Shown here in pieces: positions 17,459 to 24,617 of a stretch of DNA of 64,000 bases. A program made the translations under genes and the position numbers. The stretch's first letter is position 1. Every line of letters starts with the position of its first letter. The stretch lies in assembly GCA_021818105.1 (NCBI GenBank), contig JAKAFB010000009.1, forward strand, positions 1 to 64,000. The letters are read 5' to 3'. The DNA comes from Acidobacteriota bacterium (GTDB lineage Bacteria > Acidobacteriota > Terriglobia > Terriglobales > Acidobacteriaceae). Under the pieces are notes generated by a model. That model was not told where the DNA came from, made no database searches, and worked only from the letters and a program-made list of their open reading frames with translations.

Positions 17459-18157
17459 TTGAGCCAGACCATATTTGTGCTGGAAGACGAAACGGATATT
17501 GCGCGACTGGTGCAGCATCATCTTGAGGCGGCTGGCTTTACTGCGCGTTTGTATCATACCCCATCCAATCTAATTCCTGATGCGGAGCGGCAACTGCCGG
17601 CTCTGTTTCTGCTGGACATTATGGTTCCAGGCGGCGACGGGCTGGATGTGTGCAGGCGCCTTCGGAATCATCCGGGGCTGTCGACGGTTCCGATCATCTT
17701 TCTGACGGCACGGGCAGGGGAGAACGACCGCGTCCTGGGCCTGGAGATGGGCGCAGACGACTACATCACCAAGCCTTTTGGAACGCGTGAACTGGTGGCG
17801 CGCGTGAAGGCCGTTCTTCGCCGTTTCGAGCGCCCCACGACACCATCTGTAATTCGCTTTGAGGACATTGTCATCGACGCGAATGCGATGCAGCTACACG
17901 TGCGTGGAGAGTTGACGACGACCACAGCGACTGAGTTTCGACTATTGGACTATCTGGCGCGGCATCCTGGGCGCGTGTTCAGCCGCGACCATTTGCTGGA
18001 CTCAGTGTGGGGCGACGCAAGGTTCGTTACGCCGCGCTCGGTGGACGTGTACGTCCGGCGCATCCGTGAGAAAATCGAGGTCGACCCGGAGAATCCGCGT
18101 TATCTCAAGACGGTGCGCGGTGCAGGGTATCGTTTCGAGATTCCGAAGGGCGAGTAG
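17459..18157 (+). CDS. phoB: Phosphate-regulon-type response regulator (OmpR/PhoB family)
   Basis: A 232-residue two-domain regulator. The receiver shows the acidic pair in LEDETD, the phospho-acceptor Asp in LLDIMVPGGDG, the Thr in FLTARAGEND and Lys in YITKPFG. The C-terminal winged helix (TATEFRLLDYLARHPGRVFS, then SVDVYVRRIREKI and YLKTVRGAGYRF) is of the OmpR/PhoB type. I chose the TTG at 17459 because it gives the family opening MSQTIFVLEDE; a GTG at 17408 would add 17 residues. Position 47 bases before a PhoR-like kinase and near pstS supports the phosphate role. Confidence 0.87.
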   Translation: MSQTIFVLEDETDIARLVQHHLEAAGFTARLYHTPSNLIPDAERQLPALFLLDIMVPGGDGLDVCRRLRNHPGLSTVPIIFLTARAGENDRVLGLEMGADDYITKPFGTRELVARVKAVLRRFERPTTPSVIRFEDIVIDANAMQLHVRGELTTTTATEFRLLDYLARHPGRVFSRDHLLDSVWGDARFVTPRSVDVYVRRIREKIEVDPENPRYLKTVRGAGYRFEIPKGE

Positions 18158-18204
18158 GCACAAGCCAGCGCAGTTAGGCGCGGCACAAGGCGGATGGGAG
18201 CGGC

Positions 18205-19629
18205 TTGAGATTGACCCGCAAAGTCTTTTTCAAATTACTTGGGTTGTTTGTGCTCCTACTGGTCTTCCAGACAGTGGCGATGGAGGCGATCCTTCGCTAC
18301 TTCATGGCACATGTGCCGAGTGAAACGCTGCACAAACTGCATAGAGATGCGGCATGGGCGGGTCTAATTGCGCTGGCTGTGGCGCTGCCGCTGGCGGCGT
18401 GGGCCGCGAGTGGAGTGATTGCACGGCTGGAACGCGTGGTGGACTTTGCGCGGCGCATGGCACAAGGCGACCTGAGCGCACGACTGACATCGACGGGCAG
18501 CGATGAACTGGCCGCGATGGAGGCTGCGCTGAATCGCACAGCCGAACGGCTGGATGAAAGCTTTGGCGAAATCGAGAGCCGCCGCAGGGAACTGGCGGTG
18601 ATTCTTGATTCGATGCAGGAGGCCGTGGTGGCAGTGACTGCTGAGGGGCAGGTGCGCTGGGCCAATGCTGTAATGCAGCGGATTACGGGAACAGAGTTTC
18701 GTGAGGGACGCCCCCTGGTGCACTCCGTGCGCGACCCGGAACTGCTGGAATGTGTTCGCGGAGCTTTGCAGACAGGAGAGGTGCATTATGGGCGGGCGAA
18801 CTTGCTGGCGCCGGGACGCGTGTTTGAGATCAACGCGGTTCCTTTGCCTGCAGGTGGTGCATTGGCTGTGCTGCATGATGTGACACGCGTGGAGGCAGCC
18901 GAGAAATCGCGGCGGGATTTTATCGCCAATGTGAGCCATGAATTGCGCACGCCGCTCACCTCCATCCAGGGATACGTGGAGACGTTGATTGAAGATCCGA
19001 ACCCGAAGCCTGAGACCACGCGGGAGTTTTTAGGGATTATCCAAAAGAATGCGGCGCGGATGAGCCGGTTGACGGAGGATTTGCTGGCGCTGGCGAGCGT
19101 GGAAAGCCCTGATTACAGGCTGGCAGCGCGGCCAATGCGCGCGAGCGAATTGGTGAAGGATGCCATTGAGTCTCTAGGCGGCATAGTGGTGGATTCAGGT
19201 GTAGAGCTGGAGCAGGTGGGTGCTCCGAGTGCGCTGGTGATGGCAGACCCAGATGCGATGAATCAGGTTTTCGGGAACCTGGTAGAGAATGCGCTGAAAT
19301 ATGGGAGTTCCAGCAAGCGCATTGTGCTGGGTGCTCGGCTGCTGGAGAGTGAAGTGGAATTCTTCGTGCGTGATTTCGGGCCGGGGATTGCCTCCGAGCA
19401 TCTTGAGCGGATTTTTGAGCGGTTCTATCGCGTGGACAAGGCGCGCTCGCGAGAGTCGGGCGGGACAGGGCTGGGGCTGGCGATTGTGAAGCACATCGTG
19501 CTGGCGCATGGAGGTCGCGTATGGGCTGAGAGTGAACTGGGCGCAGGAGCGACCTTTCACTTTACTTTGCCATTGGCCCAGGAGACGCAGAAAAGCGCCG
19601 TTACTGGAGCAACACAGGCGACAAGTTAG
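18205..19629 (+). CDS. phoR: PhoR-like membrane sensor histidine kinase
   Basis: A 474-residue kinase with two membrane segments (about residues 9-33 and 50-72), a HAMP linker (ARRMAQGDLSARLTSTGSDE), a PAS domain (about 128-228), the HisKA dimerisation helix with His245 in FIANVSHELRTPLTS, and a HATPase domain with NQVFGNLVENALKYG, DFGPGIASEHLERIFERFYR and GGTGLGLAIVKH. The very short periplasmic loop is typical of PhoR, which senses the Pst transporter rather than a ligand. It starts at TTG 18205 behind GGGAG. It presumably phosphorylates the PhoB encoded just upstream. Confidence 0.88.
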   Translation: MRLTRKVFFKLLGLFVLLLVFQTVAMEAILRYFMAHVPSETLHKLHRDAAWAGLIALAVALPLAAWAASGVIARLERVVDFARRMAQGDLSARLTSTGSDELAAMEAALNRTAERLDESFGEIESRRRELAVILDSMQEAVVAVTAEGQVRWANAVMQRITGTEFREGRPLVHSVRDPELLECVRGALQTGEVHYGRANLLAPGRVFEINAVPLPAGGALAVLHDVTRVEAAEKSRRDFIANVSHELRTPLTSIQGYVETLIEDPNPKPETTREFLGIIQKNAARMSRLTEDLLALASVESPDYRLAARPMRASELVKDAIESLGGIVVDSGVELEQVGAPSALVMADPDAMNQVFGNLVENALKYGSSSKRIVLGARLLESEVEFFVRDFGPGIASEHLERIFERFYRVDKARSRESGGTGLGLAIVKHIVLAHGGRVWAESELGAGATFHFTLPLAQETQKSAVTGATQATS

Positions 19630-19656
19630 CCGGTGGAGCAGCTACGCGCGCGAATG

Positions 19657-19736
19657 TTTCAATTCCGTGAATAGTGGCCGGAATTGCTTGAAAAATCTGC
19701 AAACTGACGATGTTTTCAAATTCCAGTAATAATTAC
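19657..19736 (+). promoter_or_regulatory. phoR-pstS leader with two mutually exclusive hairpins
   Basis: The segment GGAATTG (19680-19686) can pair either with CAATTCC upstream (19660-19666) or, together with TTGAAAA (19688-19694), with TTTTCAAATTCC downstream (19713-19724). A further dyad GTAAT-A-ATTAC covers 19726-19736. The layout resembles an attenuator or a cluster of operators before pstS. No convincing PhoB box was recognised. Confidence 0.45.
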
Positions 19737-19780
19737 CGGGGAGAATCAGAGACAGCAGTAATCCTGCATGGGAGAGTTCT

Positions 19781-20782
19781 GTGAAAAAGATCGTTGTCGC
19801 AGTTGGATTGTTTGCGCTGGCCCTGAGCACGGCTCAGGCACAGAAGTTGACCGGGGCGGGCGCTACGTTCCCTTACCCGATCTATTCGAAGTGGTTCACT
19901 GAGTACAGCAATGCGCATCCTGGGGTGCAGATCAACTATCAGTCGATTGGTTCGGGCGGGGGCATTCGTCAGGTAACGACCGGCGTGGTGGATTTTGGTG
20001 CATCGGATATGCCGATGACCGACCAGATGCTGGCTGAGTCGAAGGTGAAACTGATCCACCTGCCGACGGTGCTTGGCGCGGTGGTGCCGGTGTACAACGT
20101 TCCGGGTGTGACGGAACTCCGTTTCAGCCCCGATGTACTGGCGGACATTTACCTGGGCAAGATTACGAATTGGAACGAAGGACGCATTGCGAAGGATAAT
20201 CCCGGTGTACACCTGCCGGACCAGAAGATTATCGTTGTTCATCGCTCGGATGGCTCGGGTACAAGCTTCATTTGGACCGATTACTTGAGCAAGGTCAGCA
20301 AGGAATGGGCGTCTGGGCCTGGTAGCGGCACTTCTCCGCGCTGGCCGGTGGGCGTGGGCGGCAAAGGCAACGAGGGCGTTGCGGGCCTGGTACGCCAACT
20401 GCCTGGCGCAATTGGTTACGTCGAGCTGATTTACGCACTTCAGAATCAAATCAACTACGGCGCCATTCGCAATTCCGCTGGAAACTGGCTGAAGGCATCG
20501 ATTCCGGGTGTGACGGAAGCGGCGGCAAGTATCAAGCAGATGCCAGAGGACTTCCGCGTCTCGATTACGAATGCGCCGGGTGCAAATGCTTATCCGATTT
20601 CGAGCTTTACGTATCTGCTGATTCCGGTGAACGGCAACAATCCGGAGAATCGCAAGGTGCTGAAGGATCTGCTGAGCTGGATTGTGAAATCGGGCGAGAG
20701 TGAAGCCGCTGCGCTGTCGTACGCACCCCTGCCGAAGAACATAGTTGAGAAGGAACTGAACGTGATCTACTCGTTAAAGTAG
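19781..20782 (+). CDS. pstS: Phosphate ABC transporter substrate-binding protein
   Basis: A 333-residue periplasmic phosphate-binding protein with a signal peptide (VGLFALALSTAQA) and the PstS signatures LTGAGATFPYPIYSKWF, IGSGGGIRQV, DFGASDMPM and VHRSDGSGTSFIWTDYL, which line the phosphate pocket. It starts at GTG 19781 with GGAGAG four bases upstream. The membrane and ATPase genes pstC, pstA and pstB do not follow: a terminator and a convergent gene come next. They must lie elsewhere, and this may be one of several pstS copies. Proximity to phoB-phoR suggests phosphate-starvation control. Confidence 0.94.
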   Translation: MKKIVVAVGLFALALSTAQAQKLTGAGATFPYPIYSKWFTEYSNAHPGVQINYQSIGSGGGIRQVTTGVVDFGASDMPMTDQMLAESKVKLIHLPTVLGAVVPVYNVPGVTELRFSPDVLADIYLGKITNWNEGRIAKDNPGVHLPDQKIIVVHRSDGSGTSFIWTDYLSKVSKEWASGPGSGTSPRWPVGVGGKGNEGVAGLVRQLPGAIGYVELIYALQNQINYGAIRNSAGNWLKASIPGVTEAAASIKQMPEDFRVSITNAPGANAYPISSFTYLLIPVNGNNPENRKVLKDLLSWIVKSGESEAAALSYAPLPKNIVEKELNVIYSLK

Positions 20783-20804
20783 TTTGCGCATCAGCAAGAG
20801 GGCA

Positions 20805-20838
20805 GGCCCGGCAGTCTATGCTGCCGGGCCATGTTTTT
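20805..20838 (+). terminator. Intrinsic terminator of pstS
   Basis: A perfect 10-bp GC-rich stem, GGCCCGGCAG (20805-20814) and CTGCCGGGCC (20821-20830), with a 6-base loop is followed by ATGTTTTTA. It lies 22 bases past the pstS stop and just before the convergent cyaY gene. Confidence 0.9.
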
Positions 20839-20862
20839 ACCACAAAGAGCGTGCAGGAGAGA

Positions 20863-21186
20863 CTATTCCTGACTGAATTCGTCGATGAGCCTATCGACCA
20901 GAGGCTCGATGTGTTCCCCTGTGCGCGGAAGCACGAAGTCAGCCGCCGTTGCGTCCCAATCAAGCTTAAAGCTGGTGGAGAGGGCAGAGATCCAGATTTG
21001 GCGCACTGGCGTGTTGGGGGTAATCACGAACTTCCCGGCGGGCTGGTCGAACAGGACACTCAGCACGCCATTCTGCTCTTCGACTTCGAAGCGAGCGTCT
21101 GGCTCTTCCTCTTGGAGCATGAGATGTCTTTTCAGTGCGTCCAATGCCGCATCGGAGACGCGGCGAAACTCAAGTTCGTCCATCAT
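20863..21186 (-). CDS. cyaY: Frataxin-like iron donor protein CyaY
   Basis: A 107-residue protein with the frataxin fold pattern. An acidic N-terminal helix region (EFRRVSDAALDALKRHLMLQ) precedes strands FEVEEQNGVLSVLF and FVITPNTPVRQIWIS, where the conserved PxRQIW core is diagnostic, and the sequence ends in a helix with GEHIEPLVDRLIDE. Frataxins bind iron and modulate Fe-S cluster assembly. The start is one of two adjacent ATGs (21186 or 21183); an upstream frame to 21246 adds nothing family-like. No isc or suf genes are adjacent. The family is best known from proteobacteria and mitochondria. Confidence 0.82.
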   Translation of the reverse strand: MMDELEFRRVSDAALDALKRHLMLQEEEPDARFEVEEQNGVLSVLFDQPAGKFVITPNTPVRQIWISALSTSFKLDWDATAADFVLPRTGEHIEPLVDRLIDEFSQE

Positions 21187-21307
21187 GGAACCAGTGTAAC
21201 AATCGGGAAGGTAAGCGAGCGCTTCTGATGGCCGATGAGAAGCCAAACACGCTGCAGCATTGGCCGCTAAGTGTGAGCCAATGGTAACCTGATGGAAGAA
21301 GGCAAGT

Positions 21308-21384
21308 GGCCCCGTAGCTCAGGTGGATAGAGCAGCAGTTTCCTAAACTGCGTGTCGCAAGTTCGAATCTTGCCGGGGTCACCA
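21308..21384 (+). tRNA. tRNA-Arg (anticodon CCT)
   Basis: A complete cloverleaf. The acceptor arm GGCCCCG pairs with CGGGGTC (one G-T), followed by discriminator A and an encoded CCA. The anticodon stem GCAGT/ACTGC encloses the loop TTCCTAA with anticodon CCT at 21342-21344. The T-arm contains GTTCGAATC. It reads the AGG codon. Confidence 0.97.
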
Positions 21385-21442
21385 GATCTGCCAGTTTGTT
21401 CCCAGAGCATTGCCAAAGGACATGACAGTAACAGTTCCTGTT

Positions 21443-21471
21443 TTGACATGGGCGCCGCGAGGGGTTATAAA
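21443..21471 (+). promoter_or_regulatory. Near-consensus sigma-70 promoter of the B12 receptor transcript
   Basis: TTGACA (21443-21448) and TATAAA (21466-21471) are separated by exactly 17 bases. The predicted start, 7-8 bases later, falls at about 21478-21479, upstream of the cobalamin riboswitch. Confidence 0.85.
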
Positions 21472-21478
21472 TATTTAT

Positions 21479-21501
21479 CTCATGGAAATTGATTCCATGA
21501 G
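21479..21501 (+). promoter_or_regulatory. Perfect 9-bp dyad at the predicted transcription start
   Basis: CTCATGGAA (21479-21487) and TTCCATGAG (21493-21501) are separated by ATTGA. The dyad begins where the TTGACA/TATAAA promoter should start transcription. It could be an operator or a protective 5' hairpin on the riboswitch RNA. Confidence 0.6.
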
Positions 21502-21549
21502 GTCATAGTTGCTGCTTGTTTCGTTGAGCAGCATTGTTTACCAAAGCAA

Positions 21550-21762
21550 TCGCCAGGATGTTCGGGAAGGCGGTGAAAATCCGCCACTGCCCCGCAACTG
21601 TGAGCGCCCCTGTCTTGAAGGTAGTCGATTCAACATAGGCAGGAAACAGCCAGTGTGCTTTCGCTGCTTGCGAAGCATATAAGAACCACTGAAGGCGGCC
21701 GGCCATGGCCAGCTTTTGGGAAGGTGGCTGAGAAGGCGTAAGCCAGGAGACCGGTCCCGGCG
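21550..21762 (+). ncRNA. Cobalamin (B12) riboswitch
   Basis: The hallmark elements occur in order. The early conserved core GGTGAAAATCCGCC (about 21572-21585) is followed by ACTGCCCCGCAACTGTGA (about 21585-21602), and the B12 box AAGCCAGGAGACC (about 21740-21752) closes the aptamer. The ribosome-binding site GGAGG of the TonB receptor lies about 40 bases after the B12 box, so control could be by masking translation or by attenuation. High cobalamin should repress the downstream receptor. Confidence 0.92.
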
Positions 21763-21804
21763 CTGATTACCCGCTTGCGTTCCGAGGGGAACGGAGGATT
21801 GATG

Positions 21805-24282
21805 ATGGTCTATTCTTTGCGTCGACACATCCTGCTTGTGTCGATTTCCATTTTCATATTTTGCTTTTCGGCCGTTGGTTTGAGCAGAGCTGCGTCAGTG
21901 CAGGGCGTGGTGATGGACGCTTCCGGCGCCAAAGTTCCTGGAGCGACAGTGATTCTCCTCCACAAAGGGCAGCCTGTGGGGACAGCCAAGACACAGATGG
22001 ATGGAAGTTTTCAAATACAAACGGGCGTTGAGGGGCGTTTCTATCTGCTGGTCGAGGCCAAGAGCTTTAGACAACTGTCGACACCTTCGTTCTACGCGGG
22101 ACGGCTGGACAACATTGAGCGCAATCTGGTGCTGGAGCCGGAGTGGGTGAGACAGTCGATTGTGGTGACAGCCACGGGGACACCTACTCCACAGGCGCAG
22201 ACAAGCGCGGCGACGAGTGTGCTGGGACCGCTAGACCTGACGACGCGCGAGGATTTGGTGAGCGTGTTGCGCATGATGCCGGGAGCGTTCGTTGTGCAGA
22301 GCGGGCAGCGAGGCGCACAAAGCTCACTGTTCATTCGCGGAGGCGATTCGGACGCGAACATGATTTTGATCGACGGTGTTAGCGCGGGAGATCTGGGAGG
22401 GCGCTTCGATTTTGGGCCGTTATCGACGACGGCAGTGGAGACTGCAGAGGTATATCGTGGGCCGAATTCGAACCTGTACGGAGCCGACGCTGCGAGCGGA
22501 GTGGTGAGTTTGACAACGCCACGCGGCACGACGAGTTTTCCCTCCCTTCTTTTCCATGGTGATGCGGGAAGCTTTTCGACATCGCTGGAAGACCTGGAGG
22601 TGGCAGGGGCGCACGAAAAGCTGGATTATCTGGGCGAATTCAGCTGGATGCAGACAGCGAACGACCTGCCAAATGATCAGTTCCACGTGGCCACGACGGC
22701 GGCAAACCTTGGGTGGCAGCCAAGCGCGAAGACACAACTTCGCGGAACACTGCATTATGCCGTAGCAGCGACAGGCGTACCGGGGGCGTGGGAGTTTTAT
22801 CAGATTGCCAACAGCGCGACACAAAAGGATCAGGACATTTATCTGAGCGCATCGCTCACGAACCAGACCACAGCGGCTCTGCATAACACGGTGCGCTATG
22901 GGCTCACTCGCAAGCGGGAGCAATACAACTTGTGGGAACAGAGCGGATCAGGTGTGTTTGACGCATATGGCGACAGCTTTGGTGATTTGGTGACGATCAC
23001 GGGTGCAAATGGCTACTCTGTGACGGGGCGCGCGCTGATGAACTTTGCGGGGACTTATCCGCAGGGATATCAGCTTGTATCAAACCGCGACGAGTTGGTG
23101 TACCAAGGCGACTACACATTCACGCCACACCTTGCGGGATTGATTGGATTTCAGTATGAGGATGAGCGTGGCGCGGAACCCGGGAGTGCCTACTACACGC
23201 CAGTGGAGCGCAAGAACTACGACTACCGGGCAGCGGTACATGGCGACTTCAGGAGCCGCTTCTATTACACGATGGGCGGTGCTGTTGAGAACTACTCTCT
23301 GTTTGGCACGCAGGCTACGCCACGGGCTGGCTTCTCAATGTATGCTTTGCGGCCTCGTAACGGGGTCTTAGCCGGTACGCAGGTGTTCTTCAATTTTGGC
23401 GATGCAGTACGGGAGCCGTCGCTGACAGATCAGTTCTATTCGCTGTATAACTTTTTGGAGAGCAACGGCGGACAAGCGACGATCCAGCAGTTGAATATTG
23501 GGCCGCTGGCGGCACCGCATACGCGCACGTATGACGGCGGTGTGGAACAGGCATTCTTCAGCCAGAGACTCATCTTTCGTACTAGCTTCTTTCATAACGA
23601 GTATGGACGGCAGATTGAGTATGTCGGCCTGAATCTGATTCCGCAGTTGCTGCCGGATCTGACACCAGCAGAGCAGAATCAACTCGAGCAATTCCTGCAG
23701 GCCAGCGGAGCGTATGAGCTAAGCCTAAATACAGAGGCATATCGTGCGCTGGGCGTGGAAGGCACAGTCGAAAGTGGGATTGGGCGCAGCATCTTTCTGC
23801 GAGGCGGCTATACGTATCTGGACGCTGTTGTGCAGCAGTCGTTTACCAATGACGATGTGGCATTACTGGGGCCGGTTCCGACGTACGATGGAATACCGAT
23901 CGGGCCGTATTCACCCTTGAAAGGCGCAAGGCCATTCCGCCGCCCGCCGCATACGGGATTCTTCACTGCCAGCTATTCGCACAAGGGGATTTCGGTGTTG
24001 CTCAACTCGGCGTTTGTGAGCCGGTCAGACGACTCGACCTTTCTGGGTGGGCTGGATATCAACGGCGGCGATAGCTTGTTGCTTCCGAATCGCAATCTGG
24101 ATCAGGGATACGCAAAGATCGACCTTGGAGGCAGCTATCAGTTTCGGTCGTGGGCGGCCATCTATGCGCAGGCAGACAACCTGACCAATAACCAGCATAT
24201 TGCGCCGATTGGGTATGTGAGCCTGCCCATGGGGGTGCGGTGCGGTTTGCGGCTGCAATGGGGATTGGGAAGCGACCATTGA
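21805..24282 (+). CDS. TonB-dependent outer-membrane receptor, probable cobalamin transporter
   Basis: An 825-residue outer-membrane receptor. After a signal peptide (ISIFIFCFSAVGLSRAA) comes a carboxypeptidase-regulatory-like domain (SVQGVVMDASGAKVPGATVI), then a plug with MPGAFVVQSGQRGAQSSLFI, RGGDSDANMILIDGV and VYRGPNSNLYGADAASGVVS, and a long beta-barrel. The substrate is inferred from the cobalamin riboswitch directly upstream, which makes this functionally like BtuB. GGAGG lies 7 bases before the ATG at 21805 and 4 bases before another at 21802. TonB/ExbBD and the BtuCDF transporter are not adjacent. Confidence 0.88.
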   Translation: MVYSLRRHILLVSISIFIFCFSAVGLSRAASVQGVVMDASGAKVPGATVILLHKGQPVGTAKTQMDGSFQIQTGVEGRFYLLVEAKSFRQLSTPSFYAGRLDNIERNLVLEPEWVRQSIVVTATGTPTPQAQTSAATSVLGPLDLTTREDLVSVLRMMPGAFVVQSGQRGAQSSLFIRGGDSDANMILIDGVSAGDLGGRFDFGPLSTTAVETAEVYRGPNSNLYGADAASGVVSLTTPRGTTSFPSLLFHGDAGSFSTSLEDLEVAGAHEKLDYLGEFSWMQTANDLPNDQFHVATTAANLGWQPSAKTQLRGTLHYAVAATGVPGAWEFYQIANSATQKDQDIYLSASLTNQTTAALHNTVRYGLTRKREQYNLWEQSGSGVFDAYGDSFGDLVTITGANGYSVTGRALMNFAGTYPQGYQLVSNRDELVYQGDYTFTPHLAGLIGFQYEDERGAEPGSAYYTPVERKNYDYRAAVHGDFRSRFYYTMGGAVENYSLFGTQATPRAGFSMYALRPRNGVLAGTQVFFNFGDAVREPSLTDQFYSLYNFLESNGGQATIQQLNIGPLAAPHTRTYDGGVEQAFFSQRLIFRTSFFHNEYGRQIEYVGLNLIPQLLPDLTPAEQNQLEQFLQASGAYELSLNTEAYRALGVEGTVESGIGRSIFLRGGYTYLDAVVQQSFTNDDVALLGPVPTYDGIPIGPYSPLKGARPFRRPPHTGFFTASYSHKGISVLLNSAFVSRSDDSTFLGGLDINGGDSLLLPNRNLDQGYAKIDLGGSYQFRSWAAIYAQADNLTNNQHIAPIGYVSLPMGVRCGLRLQWGLGSDH

Positions 24283-24617
24283 GCCATGATTAAAGCGCAG
24301 AGGTGAGGCTTAAAGTAATCCCCTTGAAATGTGAATTTACTGCAAAAAACCTGCGCTGGCAGGTTATTGCCATCTTTTCCACAGAATCTCTTCAGACAAT
24401 GAGACGGGCAGCTATTTTCCTCTTGGGGAATATGCTGCCATGTCACACACTTGAGCTGTATCAGTCTTTTTTACACTCGAGTCTTCTGCCCATGCTCTTT
24501 CCTCTGCCCCCGAGAGGAATTGGGATAGAAGGCGGCGTGCACCCCGACCGGTTACCTCAACCGACTCCAACGCGATCGTCGAGTGTTCAATCCAATTGTC
24601 CAGTTTGCGAGGGGAGT
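24283..24617 (+). other. Leader region between the two receptor genes
   Basis: This gap of 335 bases has no credible gene. A 7-bp inverted repeat AACCTGC/GCAGGTT with a 4-base loop (24348-24365) is followed by a T-rich stretch and may end the receptor transcript. A second hairpin TTCCTCT/AGAGGAA (24499-24519) lies in the leader of the Oar-like gene. Confidence 0.45.

Noticed and set aside
17142-17462. A 106-codon frame in the aqpZ-phoB gap
   Set aside because: Cys/Arg-rich sequence with no recognisable motif that runs into phoB; more likely leader sequence.
19681-19735. Pho box upstream of pstS
   Set aside because: CTGCAAACTGACGAT vaguely resembles tandem CTGTCAT units, but the spacing is wrong and the matches are poor.
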